16,299 nt of DNA from Scatosoma sp964504025 (GCA_964504025.1 CAZDCO010000027.1:1-16299), one strand, 5' to 3'; positions 5,657-12,808 are shown, numbered from the stretch's first letter. The notes: generated by a model from the sequence alone, not told the origin. Program-made: numbers and translations.

Positions 5657-7483
5657 ATGAAATACACCGGACAATCTTTACGCGAAATGTATTTGAACTT
5701 CTTCAAGGCGAAAGGGCATAAAGTCATTCCCTCGGCGTCCTTGATTCCTGAAAACGATCCTACCGTACTGTTCACGACGGCAGGTATGCACCCTCTCGTG
5801 CCCTACTTGCTCGGCGAGAAACACCCTTCGGGCAACCGCTTAACGGATGTGCAAAAATGCGTGCGTACGGGCGACATCGACGAAGTGGGCGACGAACGGC
5901 ATTGTACCTTCTTTGAAATGCTCGGGAACTGGTCGCTCGGCGATTATTTCAAGGAAGAGATGATTCCTTGGAGCTACGAATTTTTGACGGGAGAGGACTA
6001 TTTGAATATCCCCTCGGATAAACTTGCCGTAACGGTATTCGGCGGCGACGATACGTTGCCGAGAGATACGGAAGCCGCCGCGCTTTGGGAAAAGGCAGGG
6101 ATCAAGAAAGAGAATATCTATTTCATGCCGCGCGAAAACAACTGGTGGGGACCTGCGGGTACGACGGGCCCTTGCGGTACGGATACGGAAATGTTCGTCA
6201 TTCGTAAACCGAAATGTTCGCCGACTTGTAACCCCGATTGCAGCTGCGGCGCGTTTTTGGAAATTTGGAACGACGTGTTCATGCGTTTTAACAAGACGGC
6301 GGAAGGCACGTACGAAGAACTTTCGCAAAAGAACGTGGATACGGGTATGGGCTTAGAGCGCGCGCTGTGCGTGCTGAACGGTAAGTCCAGCGTGTACGAA
6401 ACGGATATTTTCGAGGGCGCGATCGCAAAAATTGCCGAATTGACGGGCAAGACCTACGGCAGTGACGAGGAAACGACTAAATCGTTCCGCGTGCTGCTCG
6501 ATCATACGCGTACGGCGACCTTTATGCTCGGCGACGAAAAGGGAATCGTTCCCTCCAACACCGATCAGGGGTATATTTTGCGTAGAATTATTCGTCGTGC
6601 GGTGCGTTACGGCAGAAAGATCGATTTACCCGAGGGTAGCCTTGCGAAAATTTCCGAAGCGTTCATCGCCTATTATAAGAACGTCTATCCCGAGTTGGAA
6701 ATCAACCGCGACAAGATCGCGGAAGAGCTGAACAAGGAAGAGGCGAAATTCAACAAGACGTTGCAACAGGGCTTGAAAGAGTTTGAGAAGTGCGTGAACG
6801 GAATTGAACGCAAGAACGCGTTTATGACGCAAAAAGATCCTGCGTACGTAGCGGAAAAGCGCATCGGCGGCAAGCAGGCGTTCCACCTCTACGACACCTA
6901 CGGCTTCCCCGTGGAAATCACGGCGGAAATGGCGAAAGAACGCGGCTTCGACGTGGATATCGACGGCTACAAAGCGGCGTTTGAAGAACACCAAAGCAAG
7001 AGTAAGGCAGGCAGTGAGCAAAAATTTGCGTGCGGCTTGGCGGATAATAAAGAAGCGACGACGAAACTCCACACGGCTACGCACCTTTTGCACGCCGCGT
7101 TGAAAAAGGTACTCTCCCCCGACGTCAATCAAAAGGGCTCGAACATTACCGAGGAGAGATTGCGCTTCGACTTTAACTACGGCGCGCCCATGACGGCGGA
7201 GCAAATCAAAGCGGTGGAAGACTTGGTAAACGGCGAGATCGCAAAGGCGATTCCCGTTGAAATGCGCGAGTTGAGTTTGGAAGAAGCGAAAGCGGAGGGC
7301 TTTACGGGCTTGTTTGAAAGCAAGTACGGCGAGCGCGTCAAGACGTATACGATCGGCGATTTTTCCAAGGAAATTTGCGGCGGTCCGCACGCGGCGAATA
7401 CGGGAGATTTGGGTACGTTCAAGATCGTGAAAGAGCAAAGTTGCGGTAGCGGACTGCGCCGTATCAAGGCGGTTTTGCGTTGA
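5657..7483 (+). CDS. alaS: Alanyl-tRNA synthetase, short form
   Basis: The product has 608 residues, against about 870-880 for ordinary bacterial AlaRS. The class II catalytic domain is intact (residues 1-240), with CVRTGDIDEVG, HCTFFEMLGNWSLGDYF, LEIWNDVFMRFN and GMGLER. A helical tRNA-recognition part runs to about 450, including DHTRTATFML and the YILRRIIRRAVRYG stretch. The editing domain follows (455-608), with its zinc site HTATH (472-476) and CGGPH (574-578). Missing are the beta-barrel segment that normally carries FYAESGGQ-like sequence just before the editing domain, and the whole C-Ala (DHHA1) domain. The protein ends cleanly at RRIKAVLR, so this is a reduced architecture and not a frameshift. 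GAGG precedes the ATG. A two-codon ATG-GTA-TGA frame overlaps the start and is probably meaningless. Confidence 0.95.
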   Translation: MKYTGQSLREMYLNFFKAKGHKVIPSASLIPENDPTVLFTTAGMHPLVPYLLGEKHPSGNRLTDVQKCVRTGDIDEVGDERHCTFFEMLGNWSLGDYFKEEMIPWSYEFLTGEDYLNIPSDKLAVTVFGGDDTLPRDTEAAALWEKAGIKKENIYFMPRENNWWGPAGTTGPCGTDTEMFVIRKPKCSPTCNPDCSCGAFLEIWNDVFMRFNKTAEGTYEELSQKNVDTGMGLERALCVLNGKSSVYETDIFEGAIAKIAELTGKTYGSDEETTKSFRVLLDHTRTATFMLGDEKGIVPSNTDQGYILRRIIRRAVRYGRKIDLPEGSLAKISEAFIAYYKNVYPELEINRDKIAEELNKEEAKFNKTLQQGLKEFEKCVNGIERKNAFMTQKDPAYVAEKRIGGKQAFHLYDTYGFPVEITAEMAKERGFDVDIDGYKAAFEEHQSKSKAGSEQKFACGLADNKEATTKLHTATHLLHAALKKVLSPDVNQKGSNITEERLRFDFNYGAPMTAEQIKAVEDLVNGEIAKAIPVEMRELSLEEAKAEGFTGLFESKYGERVKTYTIGDFSKEICGGPHAANTGDLGTFKIVKEQSCGSGLRRIKAVLR

Positions 7484-7845
7484 CGGACGAAGGACAGTCG
7501 GTAGAGAAAATTCGCCAATGGACGACGGCGTTTTTGCAACGCGGATTTACGTTGCAATATACCTATCAAAAGGGCGGCGACAGTTCTTGCGTGTATATCT
7601 ACCGCTTTCAAAAGGGGAAGGACTTTTTCGATTGGCGCGAAACGTCGGGCACGGACGAGTTGCACTTCGTCGTGTACGCAGGCGGTGCGTACGCCTTTCC
7701 GAAATTGCCTAAATGCAAACGCCCCTTTTCGCTTCGCCGATTGCTGAAAGGCAGCACGATGGACGAACGACGGGCGGAGTTTGCCGCCGCACTCAACGCT
7801 GCGCTGGAAGCGAGTGAAGATTCCTTTTTCGGCATTCCGCTGTGA
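7480..7845 (+). CDS. Uncharacterised 121-residue protein coupled to alaS
   Basis: The gene begins with TTG overlapping the alaS stop in a TTGA junction, which suggests translation by ribosomes finishing alaS. No independent ribosome binding site or promoter is visible. The product has no signal peptide or membrane segment. Its pattern is an N-terminal helix (EKIRQWTTAFLQRGF), alternating aromatic strand-like stretches (TLQYTYQ, CVYIYRF, LHFVVYAGGAYAF), and a C-terminal helix (DERRAEFAAALNAALEAS). That suggests a small alpha/beta fold. I do not recognise the family. Position alone links it to alanyl-tRNA or to rqcH-like functions, which is weak evidence. The TTG start is the least certain part. 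Confidence 0.7.
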   Translation: MTDEGQSVEKIRQWTTAFLQRGFTLQYTYQKGGDSSCVYIYRFQKGKDFFDWRETSGTDELHFVVYAGGAYAFPKLPKCKRPFSLRRLLKGSTMDERRAEFAAALNAALEASEDSFFGIPL

Positions 7846-7920
7846 GATTGCCACGCGGCTTTCGCCGCTCGCAATGACGGGTGGTTGTCCACACGCCGTG
7901 CCTGACGGCTCGCAATGACG
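7843..7920. repeat. REP-like palindromic repeat, copy C plus a partial unit
   Basis: 7843-7880 is GAGATTGCCACGCGGC, then GCCGCTCGCAATGAC, an imperfect palindrome with one bulge. A second, diverged unit (7886-7920) ends in the same GGCTCGCAATGACG. The element begins at the stop codon of the preceding gene (TGAGATTG), so it lies directly in the alaS transcript 3' region. Confidence 0.72.
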
Positions 7921-7969
7921 ATAAAAAACGAACGCGCTCGACGATAAACGACGGGCGCACGATAAAAAA

Positions 7970-8010
7970 CAAAAGAAAAAACCGCCGTTCGACGATTCGT
8001 CGAACGGCGG
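7970..8010 (-). terminator. Terminator of the ECF S-component gene
   Basis: A perfect 12-bp stem, CCGCCGTTCGAC (7982-7993) with GTCGAACGGCGG (7999-8010), has a 5-bp loop. On the minus strand it is followed by TTTTTTCTTTTG. It lies 12 bp past the stop of the S-component gene. On the plus strand only TTTGC follows, so it could act weakly in that direction. Confidence 0.9.
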
Positions 8011-8022
8011 TTTGCTACGTAG

Positions 8023-8583
8023 TTACCGCTGTAAACGGGGGAAGAACTCGCGTACGGACTTGCTGCGCGCGAGCAATATCACGATCGTAACCGCGCCTAC
8101 GGCGCATACGACGCCCTGCAAAATGTTAAACGGCGTATTCGCCACCGCCGCGCCGACCCCTGCCAACAGTCCGTCGTACGCGGCGTACCCGACGACCATA
8201 ACGCACTCCGCCGCGATTGCACCGACGGCGCGAACGAGCGCGTCAAACTTCTCTTTTCGGATCGCTTTTTTCAAAAACGACCATACCGTGTACGCGACGA
8301 ACGCGTCCATACCCTTGATGAGAAAGGTTGCAGGCGCGTATACGGGGAAGCCGACGACGACGTCGGCGAGCGCGCTGCCTACCGCCGCCGCCACGCTGCC
8401 GTACAGCGGACCTAAACACCACCCTGCCAGCAAAACGAATACGTCGCCCGCGTTCAAAAAACCGCCTTGCGGCGCGGGAATTTGCACGATCGCCGTACCC
8501 ACACAACAGAGCGCGGCGAAAAGTGCGGCAAACGCGATTTGTTTGGACGGCGAAAGCGCGTGCACGGAAACGGCGTATTTCAT
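8023..8583 (-). CDS. ECF transporter substrate-binding (S) component
   Basis: The product has 186 residues and about six hydrophobic segments. It resembles S components of energy-coupling factor vitamin transporters (ECF-ribofla_trS/DUF1393 type). Signature stretches are the N-terminal KQIAFAALFAALCCVGT, the IPAPQGGFLNAGDVFVLLAGW loop, GPLYGSVAAAVGSALADVV and YAPATFLIKG. S components bind a micronutrient in the membrane and work with EcfT and the EcfA ATPases, which are not in this window and are often shared in trans. The substrate cannot be told: there is no riboswitch upstream and no pathway gene next to it. GGGGAGGAC precedes the ATG by a good distance. The first ~53 codons lie in the duplicated 275-bp unit. 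Confidence 0.9.
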   Translation of the reverse strand: MKYAVSVHALSPSKQIAFAALFAALCCVGTAIVQIPAPQGGFLNAGDVFVLLAGWCLGPLYGSVAAAVGSALADVVVGFPVYAPATFLIKGMDAFVAYTVWSFLKKAIRKEKFDALVRAVGAIAAECVMVVGYAAYDGLLAGVGAAVANTPFNILQGVVCAVGAVTIVILLARSKSVREFFPRLQR

Positions 8584-8696
8584 AAGTCCTCCCCAAAAAC
8601 GATTTTCACAAGTATACGCCTTTGAAAAGTCGTTGTCAAGCGTACGAGAGAAACTTTTTTGAAAAAATTTTACGCCTTTTGCGGACGAATACACTC
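8422..8696. repeat. 275-bp tandem repeat, copy 1
   Basis: This segment is identical, by my line-by-line reading, to 8697-8971. It holds the first 53-54 codons of the S-component gene, its ribosome binding site and promoter, and a duplicated 27-bp 3' end of the 321-residue protein gene. The repeat begins with CCCTG, which recurs at 8697 and 8972. Confidence 0.95.
8611..8639 (-). promoter_or_regulatory. Promoter of the intact S-component gene
   Basis: On the minus strand a perfect TTGACA (8639-8634), a 17-bp spacer and TATACT (8616-8611) lie 27 bp before the start codon. Confidence 0.9.
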
Positions 8697-8858
8697 CCCT
8701 GCCAGCAAAACGAATACGTCGCCCGCGTTCAAAAAACCGCCTTGCGGCGCGGGAATTTGCACGATCGCCGTACCCACACAACAGAGCGCGGCGAAAAGTG
8801 CGGCAAACGCGATTTGTTTGGACGGCGAAAGCGCGTGCACGGAAACGGCGTATTTCAT
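8670..8858 (-). pseudogene. Truncated duplicate of the ECF S-component gene
   Basis: This is a 62-codon frame with the same promoter, GGGGAGG site and ATG as the intact gene. It encodes the first ~53 residues of the S component (through GGFLNAGDVFVLLAG). At the duplication junction it runs into GECIRPQKA, which is also the C-terminus of the 321-residue protein encoded upstream. It would make two hydrophobic segments at most and cannot be a working S component. It may be translated, since all start signals are exact copies. Its stop lies about 30 bp before the -35 box of the intact gene's promoter. Confidence 0.88.
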
Positions 8859-8976
8859 AAGTCCTCCCCAAAAACGATTTTCACAAGTATACGCCTTTGA
8901 AAAGTCGTTGTCAAGCGTACGAGAGAAACTTTTTTGAAAAAATTTTACGCCTTTTGCGGACGAATACACTCCCCTG
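8697..8976. repeat. 275-bp tandem repeat, copy 2
   Basis: This is the second exact copy (8697-8971), followed by a further CCCTG (8972-8976). Its right end contains the native 3' end of the 321-residue protein gene. The 5-bp CCCTG at both borders is the microhomology expected if slippage or illegitimate recombination made the duplication. Confidence 0.95.
8886..8914 (-). promoter_or_regulatory. Duplicated promoter copy
   Basis: TTGACA (8914-8909), a 17-bp spacer and TATACT (8891-8886) are the exact copy of the promoter at 8611-8639. It drives the truncated S-component copy and, by read-through, the intact gene. Confidence 0.88.
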
Positions 8977-9910
8977 TGGCGGCACTTTGAAAAATGACGA
9001 AAAAACCCTGTTCGTCGTCGTAGGGGGATACGGGCACGAAGGTGCACGCGTCGGCGATTTCCTTGGGCGGCGTCCTGCCCTCGGCGGCGACGGCGTAGCA
9101 AACGTACTTCGCGCGCCCGTCGGCGTACACCACGCCCACGAGATACTCCTTCCCCGTCCGATCGTTGATTTTCACCCATTCGCTGCACGAAAACGCGCCC
9201 TGCAACCGCTCGTCGCGCGGATATTTCCTCATCAGTTCGTCGATTTCGTGCTTGACGGAGAGGTAGTACCCGTCGCCTTCCGTCGCAAACGGGCGGAGTA
9301 CGCCGTCAGCATGTTCATTTTCCGTAGCAACAGACCGCGTTTTCTCGTCTTGTTTTTCAGCTGCGCTTTGAGCGTATGCATCGTCGTCAGCTTGATAAAA
9401 CGGCTCTCGTTCATTTTTCCTTCCTCCTTCTTCGCGCGCGTAATAGTTTTCCGCGCTGATTTTCTCGTCGTCGTAGCCGCGCGCCGTGCGTTCGTCGTCG
9501 GCGGTTGCCGTTTGTTCTTCCGTCGGCGTTTTCAGGGTGCTTTTCACCACGCCCTGCACGATCTTTTTCCAATCGTACACGCCGTCCCCGTTCACGCCGT
9601 ACGCCACGGGCACGACGTCGTTTTTCACGTAGCAAATCACGCCGCAAAACCCCTGCGCGATCTCCATATCCGACAGTAGGTTGAACATACTCTTGCCGCG
9701 CAAGGGCAGCATTTCCGCCCGACCGCGCGCGTCGGAAAGAATACAATAATACTCCCCCGATACGAGGGGTGCGAAGTTGATTGCGGACACCTCGACGGCG
9801 AGATTTTTGCCGTATTGTTCTACCTTAATCAACCCAGAAAGACTTTTTCCGTCCCCCGAAAAACCTTGCTTGACCTGTCGTAAAATGCACATTTTCTTTA
9901 CGTATTGCAC
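8945..9910 (-). CDS. Uncharacterised two-domain protein, 321 residues
   Basis: I do not recognise a named family. Residues about 10-130 form a first folded part (VKQGFSGDGKSLSGLIKVEQYGKN.., FAPLVSGEYYCILSD..., then FCGVICYVKND). Residues about 130-205 form a low-complexity linker rich in Glu, Asp, Lys and Gln. Residues 206-321 form a second folded part (YYLSVKHEIDELMRKYPRDERLQGAF, WVKINDRTGKEYLVGVVYADGRAKYVCYAV, FVPVSPYDDEQGFFVIFQSAATGEC). There is no signal peptide or membrane segment. The GTG start at 9910 is preferred because GGAGGG lies about 8 bp upstream; an ATG at 9892 lacks a site. A folded-linker-folded layout suggests a scaffold or structural protein (inference). Its last 8 codons and stop are inside the duplicated 275-bp unit. 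Confidence 0.82.
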   Translation of the reverse strand: MQYVKKMCILRQVKQGFSGDGKSLSGLIKVEQYGKNLAVEVSAINFAPLVSGEYYCILSDARGRAEMLPLRGKSMFNLLSDMEIAQGFCGVICYVKNDVVPVAYGVNGDGVYDWKKIVQGVVKSTLKTPTEEQTATADDERTARGYDDEKISAENYYAREEGGRKNEREPFYQADDDAYAQSAAEKQDEKTRSVATENEHADGVLRPFATEGDGYYLSVKHEIDELMRKYPRDERLQGAFSCSEWVKINDRTGKEYLVGVVYADGRAKYVCYAVAAEGRTPPKEIADACTFVPVSPYDDEQGFFVIFQSAATGECIRPQKA

Positions 9911-9943
9911 GTCCGCGCCCTCCGTACTTTCCTTTTTTATGTA

Positions 9944-9949
9944 AGTATA
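9944..9949 (-). promoter_or_regulatory. Possible -10 box of the 321-residue protein gene
   Basis: TATACT on the minus strand lies 34 bp upstream of the GTG start. No good -35 box is found at 16-18 bp, so this would be a weak or activator-dependent promoter. Confidence 0.35.
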
Positions 9950-10049
9950 CAGGCAAAACGGACGGCTTGTTTTGGCACGATTTGGCGAAAAACCACCCCT
10001 TTCGTCGAAAAAAACGGGGCGCGCGACGAGAAAAAAATGCGCAGAACTA

Positions 10050-10078
10050 TTGACCTGCGCGCCGTTTTGCGTTATAAT
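10050..10078 (+). promoter_or_regulatory. Promoter of the DUF368-comFC operon
   Basis: TTGACC, a 17-bp spacer and a perfect TATAAT lie about 45 bp before the chosen start codon. Confidence 0.88.
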
Positions 10079-10123
10079 AGAGAAAAGAGAGAGTGAAAAA
10101 CCGTTCGTGAGGTGATGACGAGT

Positions 10124-11125
10124 ATGGGAAAGGACGATTTAGAGATCGCGTTGATCCGATACAACAAAAAAACGTGGTGCAAGAGCGCGTTGCTCGGCTT
10201 TTTCGTCGGGTTGGCGATTATCGTACCGGGGATCAGCGGCTCGACCGTGGCGATTATATTCAAGCTGTACGATCAGTTCTTGTACGCCCTCGGCAATCTG
10301 TTCAAACAATTCAAAAGATGCTTCCTCTTCCTGTTACCGATCGGGATCGGAATCGTGCTCGGCGTGTTGCTCGGCTTTATCGGAGTGAAGAGTTTACTCA
10401 AAATTTTGCCGTTCGCGATCATTTGCCTGTTCGCAGGACTGATGCTCGGCGCGTTCCCTGCCGTCTACGACGAAGTGCGCGACGCCAAACGCACGCCGCT
10501 CAGGATTGTACTCTTCGCCGTCGGGCTTGCCATTCCCATAGTGATGGGTTGCGTATCCGCCGTAGGCACGTGGAATATGCAAACGAACGGAGTACCGACG
10601 GAATCGGGCGGTGCGCTCGTCTTAAAGACGTTTGAGAATATCGGCGCGGGGCACGTGTTCGCCTCGCTCGCGCTCGGCGTGGCGATGGGCATAACGCAAA
10701 TCGTCCCTGGGTTGTCGTTCAGCGCGGTGATGATGGCGGTGGGTTGGTTTTCCGATTTTATCGCGAGCATCAGCCTGACCTATTGGCAGGCGAATCCGTC
10801 TATCTTCCTCGTGTACGGGGGAATGGGAATCGGCTTGATCGCCAGCGTGTTGGCGTTGTCCAAAGGCTTGACGGTGCTGTTTTCCAAAGCGCGACACACG
10901 GCGTATTCGATGATCGTCGGGTTGTCGCTCGGTTCGGTGTTGTCCATGTTTTGCAACGGCGATATTATGGAAGTGTATCTGTCGTGGGCGCAAGGCACGG
11001 CGGCTAATCCCGTAGTGGATATTATTCTCGGCGTAGTGCTGTTCGCCGTGGGGATCGTATGCGCGTATTTACTCGTCCGCTATCAACGTAAACAGGACGA
11101 GGGAAACGCGAACGAGCAAAAATGA
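10124..11125 (+). CDS. DUF368 membrane protein, PopT-like undecaprenyl-phosphate translocase
   Basis: The product has 333 residues and many hydrophobic segments. The DUF368 signature appears twice, as expected of its internal inverted repeat: VPGISGSTVAIIFKLYD (34-50) and VPGLSFSAVMMAVG (194-207). DUF368 proteins (PopT), together with DedA-type UptA, were shown to recycle the lipid carrier undecaprenyl phosphate across the cytoplasmic membrane for cell-wall synthesis; assignment here rests on family membership. I prefer the ATG at 10124 because AGGTGA (10109-10114) lies 9 bp upstream. GTG at 10112 or ATG at 10115 would overlap that site. The stop overlaps the comFC start (ATGA), so the two genes are coupled. 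Confidence 0.9.
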   Translation: MGKDDLEIALIRYNKKTWCKSALLGFFVGLAIIVPGISGSTVAIIFKLYDQFLYALGNLFKQFKRCFLFLLPIGIGIVLGVLLGFIGVKSLLKILPFAIICLFAGLMLGAFPAVYDEVRDAKRTPLRIVLFAVGLAIPIVMGCVSAVGTWNMQTNGVPTESGGALVLKTFENIGAGHVFASLALGVAMGITQIVPGLSFSAVMMAVGWFSDFIASISLTYWQANPSIFLVYGGMGIGLIASVLALSKGLTVLFSKARHTAYSMIVGLSLGSVLSMFCNGDIMEVYLSWAQGTAANPVVDIILGVVLFAVGIVCAYLLVRYQRKQDEGNANEQK

Positions 11126-11922
11126 CGGCGTTGCTACGCGGCTTGACGGACGCGTACAGGCGGCTCATGCGCCGCGTGGGATACGTGTGCGACGGTTGCG
11201 GCGCGGAAGTATTCCGATACCCGAAAGAGCGGCTTTGCGCGGCTTGCGAATCGTTGCTCGAAAGAAACGAAAAATGCCTATGTCCGAAGTGCGGTAGACA
11301 AACTGTAACGTCGGGCGTATGTTTAAGCTGTAAATCGAAAACGCCTGCGTTCACCGCAGGCGTTTGTCCTTTTGTCTATCAGGGCAGGACGAGCGGCTTT
11401 ATCAACCGTGTAAAAAACGGAGTGCCGCGTTTGGCACTCTACTTCGGCGAAGTGATGGCGGACGCGTTGTTGCGCCGTTTTCCCTGCCTGAAAGCGCAAT
11501 TCCCGATGCCCGACGACGCGTCGAACGCCGAACCGCTGCATATTTTGCCCGTACCGTTGCATAAAAAACGCCGACTGCACCGCGGCTATAATCAGGCGGA
11601 GGAGTTGGCGCGTAGCGTGGAAGTCCGCTTGCAGGCGTTGGGCGTATACGCCGTAACGACGACGGACGTTCTCTACCACGTCGAAGACGACGAGGCGCAA
11701 AAGAAACTCGGCTTCAAAGCGCGCGAAGAACACGCCGCCAAAGTTTACCGCTTGCACAAACGGAATTTTTGTCGGGAGAAGACGCTGCTCGTCGTAGACG
11801 ACGTCATGACGACGGGCGCGACGAGTAACGCGTGCGCGAAACTGTTGCAAAACGCAGGCGCGGCGGCGGTATACTTCCTCGCCGTTGCCGCTTTGCCCGA
11901 ACGATTGCGTACGGACGGCTGA
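11122..11922 (+). CDS. comFC: ComF family protein (amidophosphoribosyltransferase-like)
   Basis: The product has 266 residues. N-terminal paired cysteines form two zinc knuckles (Cys23/26/39/42 and Cys54/57/67/70). The C-terminal phosphoribosyltransferase fold has the PRPP-binding motif VVDDVMTTGAT (224-234). The family hallmark HKKRRLHRGYNQAEELAR precedes it. ComFC-type proteins are needed for DNA uptake in competent bacteria and also occur in non-competent ones, where they have been tied to DNA handling. No other competence gene is nearby. It starts in the ATGA overlap with the DUF368 gene and has no ribosome binding site of its own. It ends only 4 bp from the convergent NlpC/P60 gene, with no terminator between them. 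Confidence 0.93.
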   Translation: MTALLRGLTDAYRRLMRRVGYVCDGCGAEVFRYPKERLCAACESLLERNEKCLCPKCGRQTVTSGVCLSCKSKTPAFTAGVCPFVYQGRTSGFINRVKNGVPRLALYFGEVMADALLRRFPCLKAQFPMPDDASNAEPLHILPVPLHKKRRLHRGYNQAEELARSVEVRLQALGVYAVTTTDVLYHVEDDEAQKKLGFKAREEHAAKVYRLHKRNFCREKTLLVVDDVMTTGATSNACAKLLQNAGAAAVYFLAVAALPERLRTDG

Positions 11923-11926
11923 CCGA

Positions 11927-12784
11927 TCAAAGATACCGTCGCGCTTCCAAAAAATTCGCCCACCGCTCGTCGGAAATTTGCTCGATCCGCGCATAGTCGG
12001 ACGCGGTATGCAGGATATAGTTGTTTCCCAAATAAATCGCGACGTGTCCCACGCGCTCCACGCCCGTCAAATGCTTCCGCGACGCGTTCGTGAAGAACAT
12101 ACAATCTCCGCGCCGCAAATCGCCGCTTTTCACGCGCGTGCCTTGCAATACTTGCGAACGAGTATGTACCTGCAACAGCTTGCCCGCACCCTTGTAAAAG
12201 ACGTATTGCACGAGGGAGGAACAATCGAATTTTTGCGCCGTAAACCCTTTTAGAAAATTGCCGTTGCCGTCGTGTAAACGTACCGCGCCGTAGACGTACG
12301 GCACGCCGATTAGCTTGTACCCTTCGGCAAGTACCCGTTCTATCTGCTCGTCCTCGCTCTCCTCTAAGGCGAATACCGCGGCGTACGAGGCGTGCAAGTA
12401 CGCCGTGCGCCCTCGATAATAGGTTTCGTACCAACTGCCCGTCTTTCGCAACAGCGCGTAACGGGTATTCTTTTCCGCGCTGCCGAGAATTTCGTATTCC
12501 GTTCCTGCGCCCGTCCGCAACCGCACGCCGTTGCCCGTACAGCGCAAATATTGCGTTTCCTTCTTGATGGGCGGCGCGACCGCACTCGAAGAACTGCTCG
12601 AAGAACTGCTTGAAGAACTACTTGACGAGCTGCTCGAAAAACTGCTCGAAGTGCTGCTCGACGACGGCGCGTCGGAGGGTGCGAAGGGCGCGGAATCGGT
12701 TGTCGAACAGCCGATTGCCGCCGCCGTGGGGAGAAGTAGAGCTACGGCGAGCAAACACGCCGCCGCTTTCTTTCGTCTTTTCAT
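11927..12784 (-). CDS. SH3b-NlpC/P60 cell-wall hydrolase, probable lipoprotein
   Basis: The product has 285 residues. Residues 1-25 form a basic, hydrophobic signal sequence ending AAAIG, with Cys26 as a plausible lipidation site (lipobox AIGC, weak at -3). Residues 27-75 form a linker with an almost pure serine run (41-67). Residues 78-138 form a bacterial SH3 domain (GVRLRTGAGTEYEIL, GSWYETYYRGRTAYLHASY). Residues 145-285 form an NlpC/P60 peptidase: Cys188 in FDCSSLVQYVF, His247 in RVGHVAIYLG, and His259 as third residue. Such enzymes cut peptide stems in peptidoglycan outside the membrane. The start at 12784 follows AAGAGG at a good distance; a longer frame to 12907 would run through the promoter. 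Confidence 0.93.
   Translation of the reverse strand: MKRRKKAAACLLAVALLLPTAAAIGCSTTDSAPFAPSDAPSSSSTSSSFSSSSSSSSSSSSSSSSSSAVAPPIKKETQYLRCTGNGVRLRTGAGTEYEILGSAEKNTRYALLRKTGSWYETYYRGRTAYLHASYAAVFALEESEDEQIERVLAEGYKLIGVPYVYGAVRLHDGNGNFLKGFTAQKFDCSSLVQYVFYKGAGKLLQVHTRSQVLQGTRVKSGDLRRGDCMFFTNASRKHLTGVERVGHVAIYLGNNYILHTASDYARIEQISDERWANFLEARRYL
12584..12664. repeat. Short-period repeat encoding the poly-serine linker
   Basis: GAACTGCT(C/T)GAA-type units recur with a period near 12 bp, giving mixed AGC/AGT/TCG/TCT serine codons on the minus strand. Mixed codons reduce slippage, but the tract is still a likely site of length variation. Confidence 0.75.
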
Positions 12785-12808
12785 AATAAACCTCTTTTTT
12801 ATATATTC

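Noticed and set aside
7843..8010. Possible CRISPR-like or attachment-site structure from repeated GCAATGACG and the strong hairpin
   Set aside because: There are only two irregular units without uniform spacers, and no cas or integrase gene. The hairpin is an ordinary terminator.
8622..8937. Paired plus-strand frames of about 92 codons in the 8.6-8.9 kb region
   Set aside because: They look like duplicated genes, but are only the antisense of the 275-bp tandem repeat.
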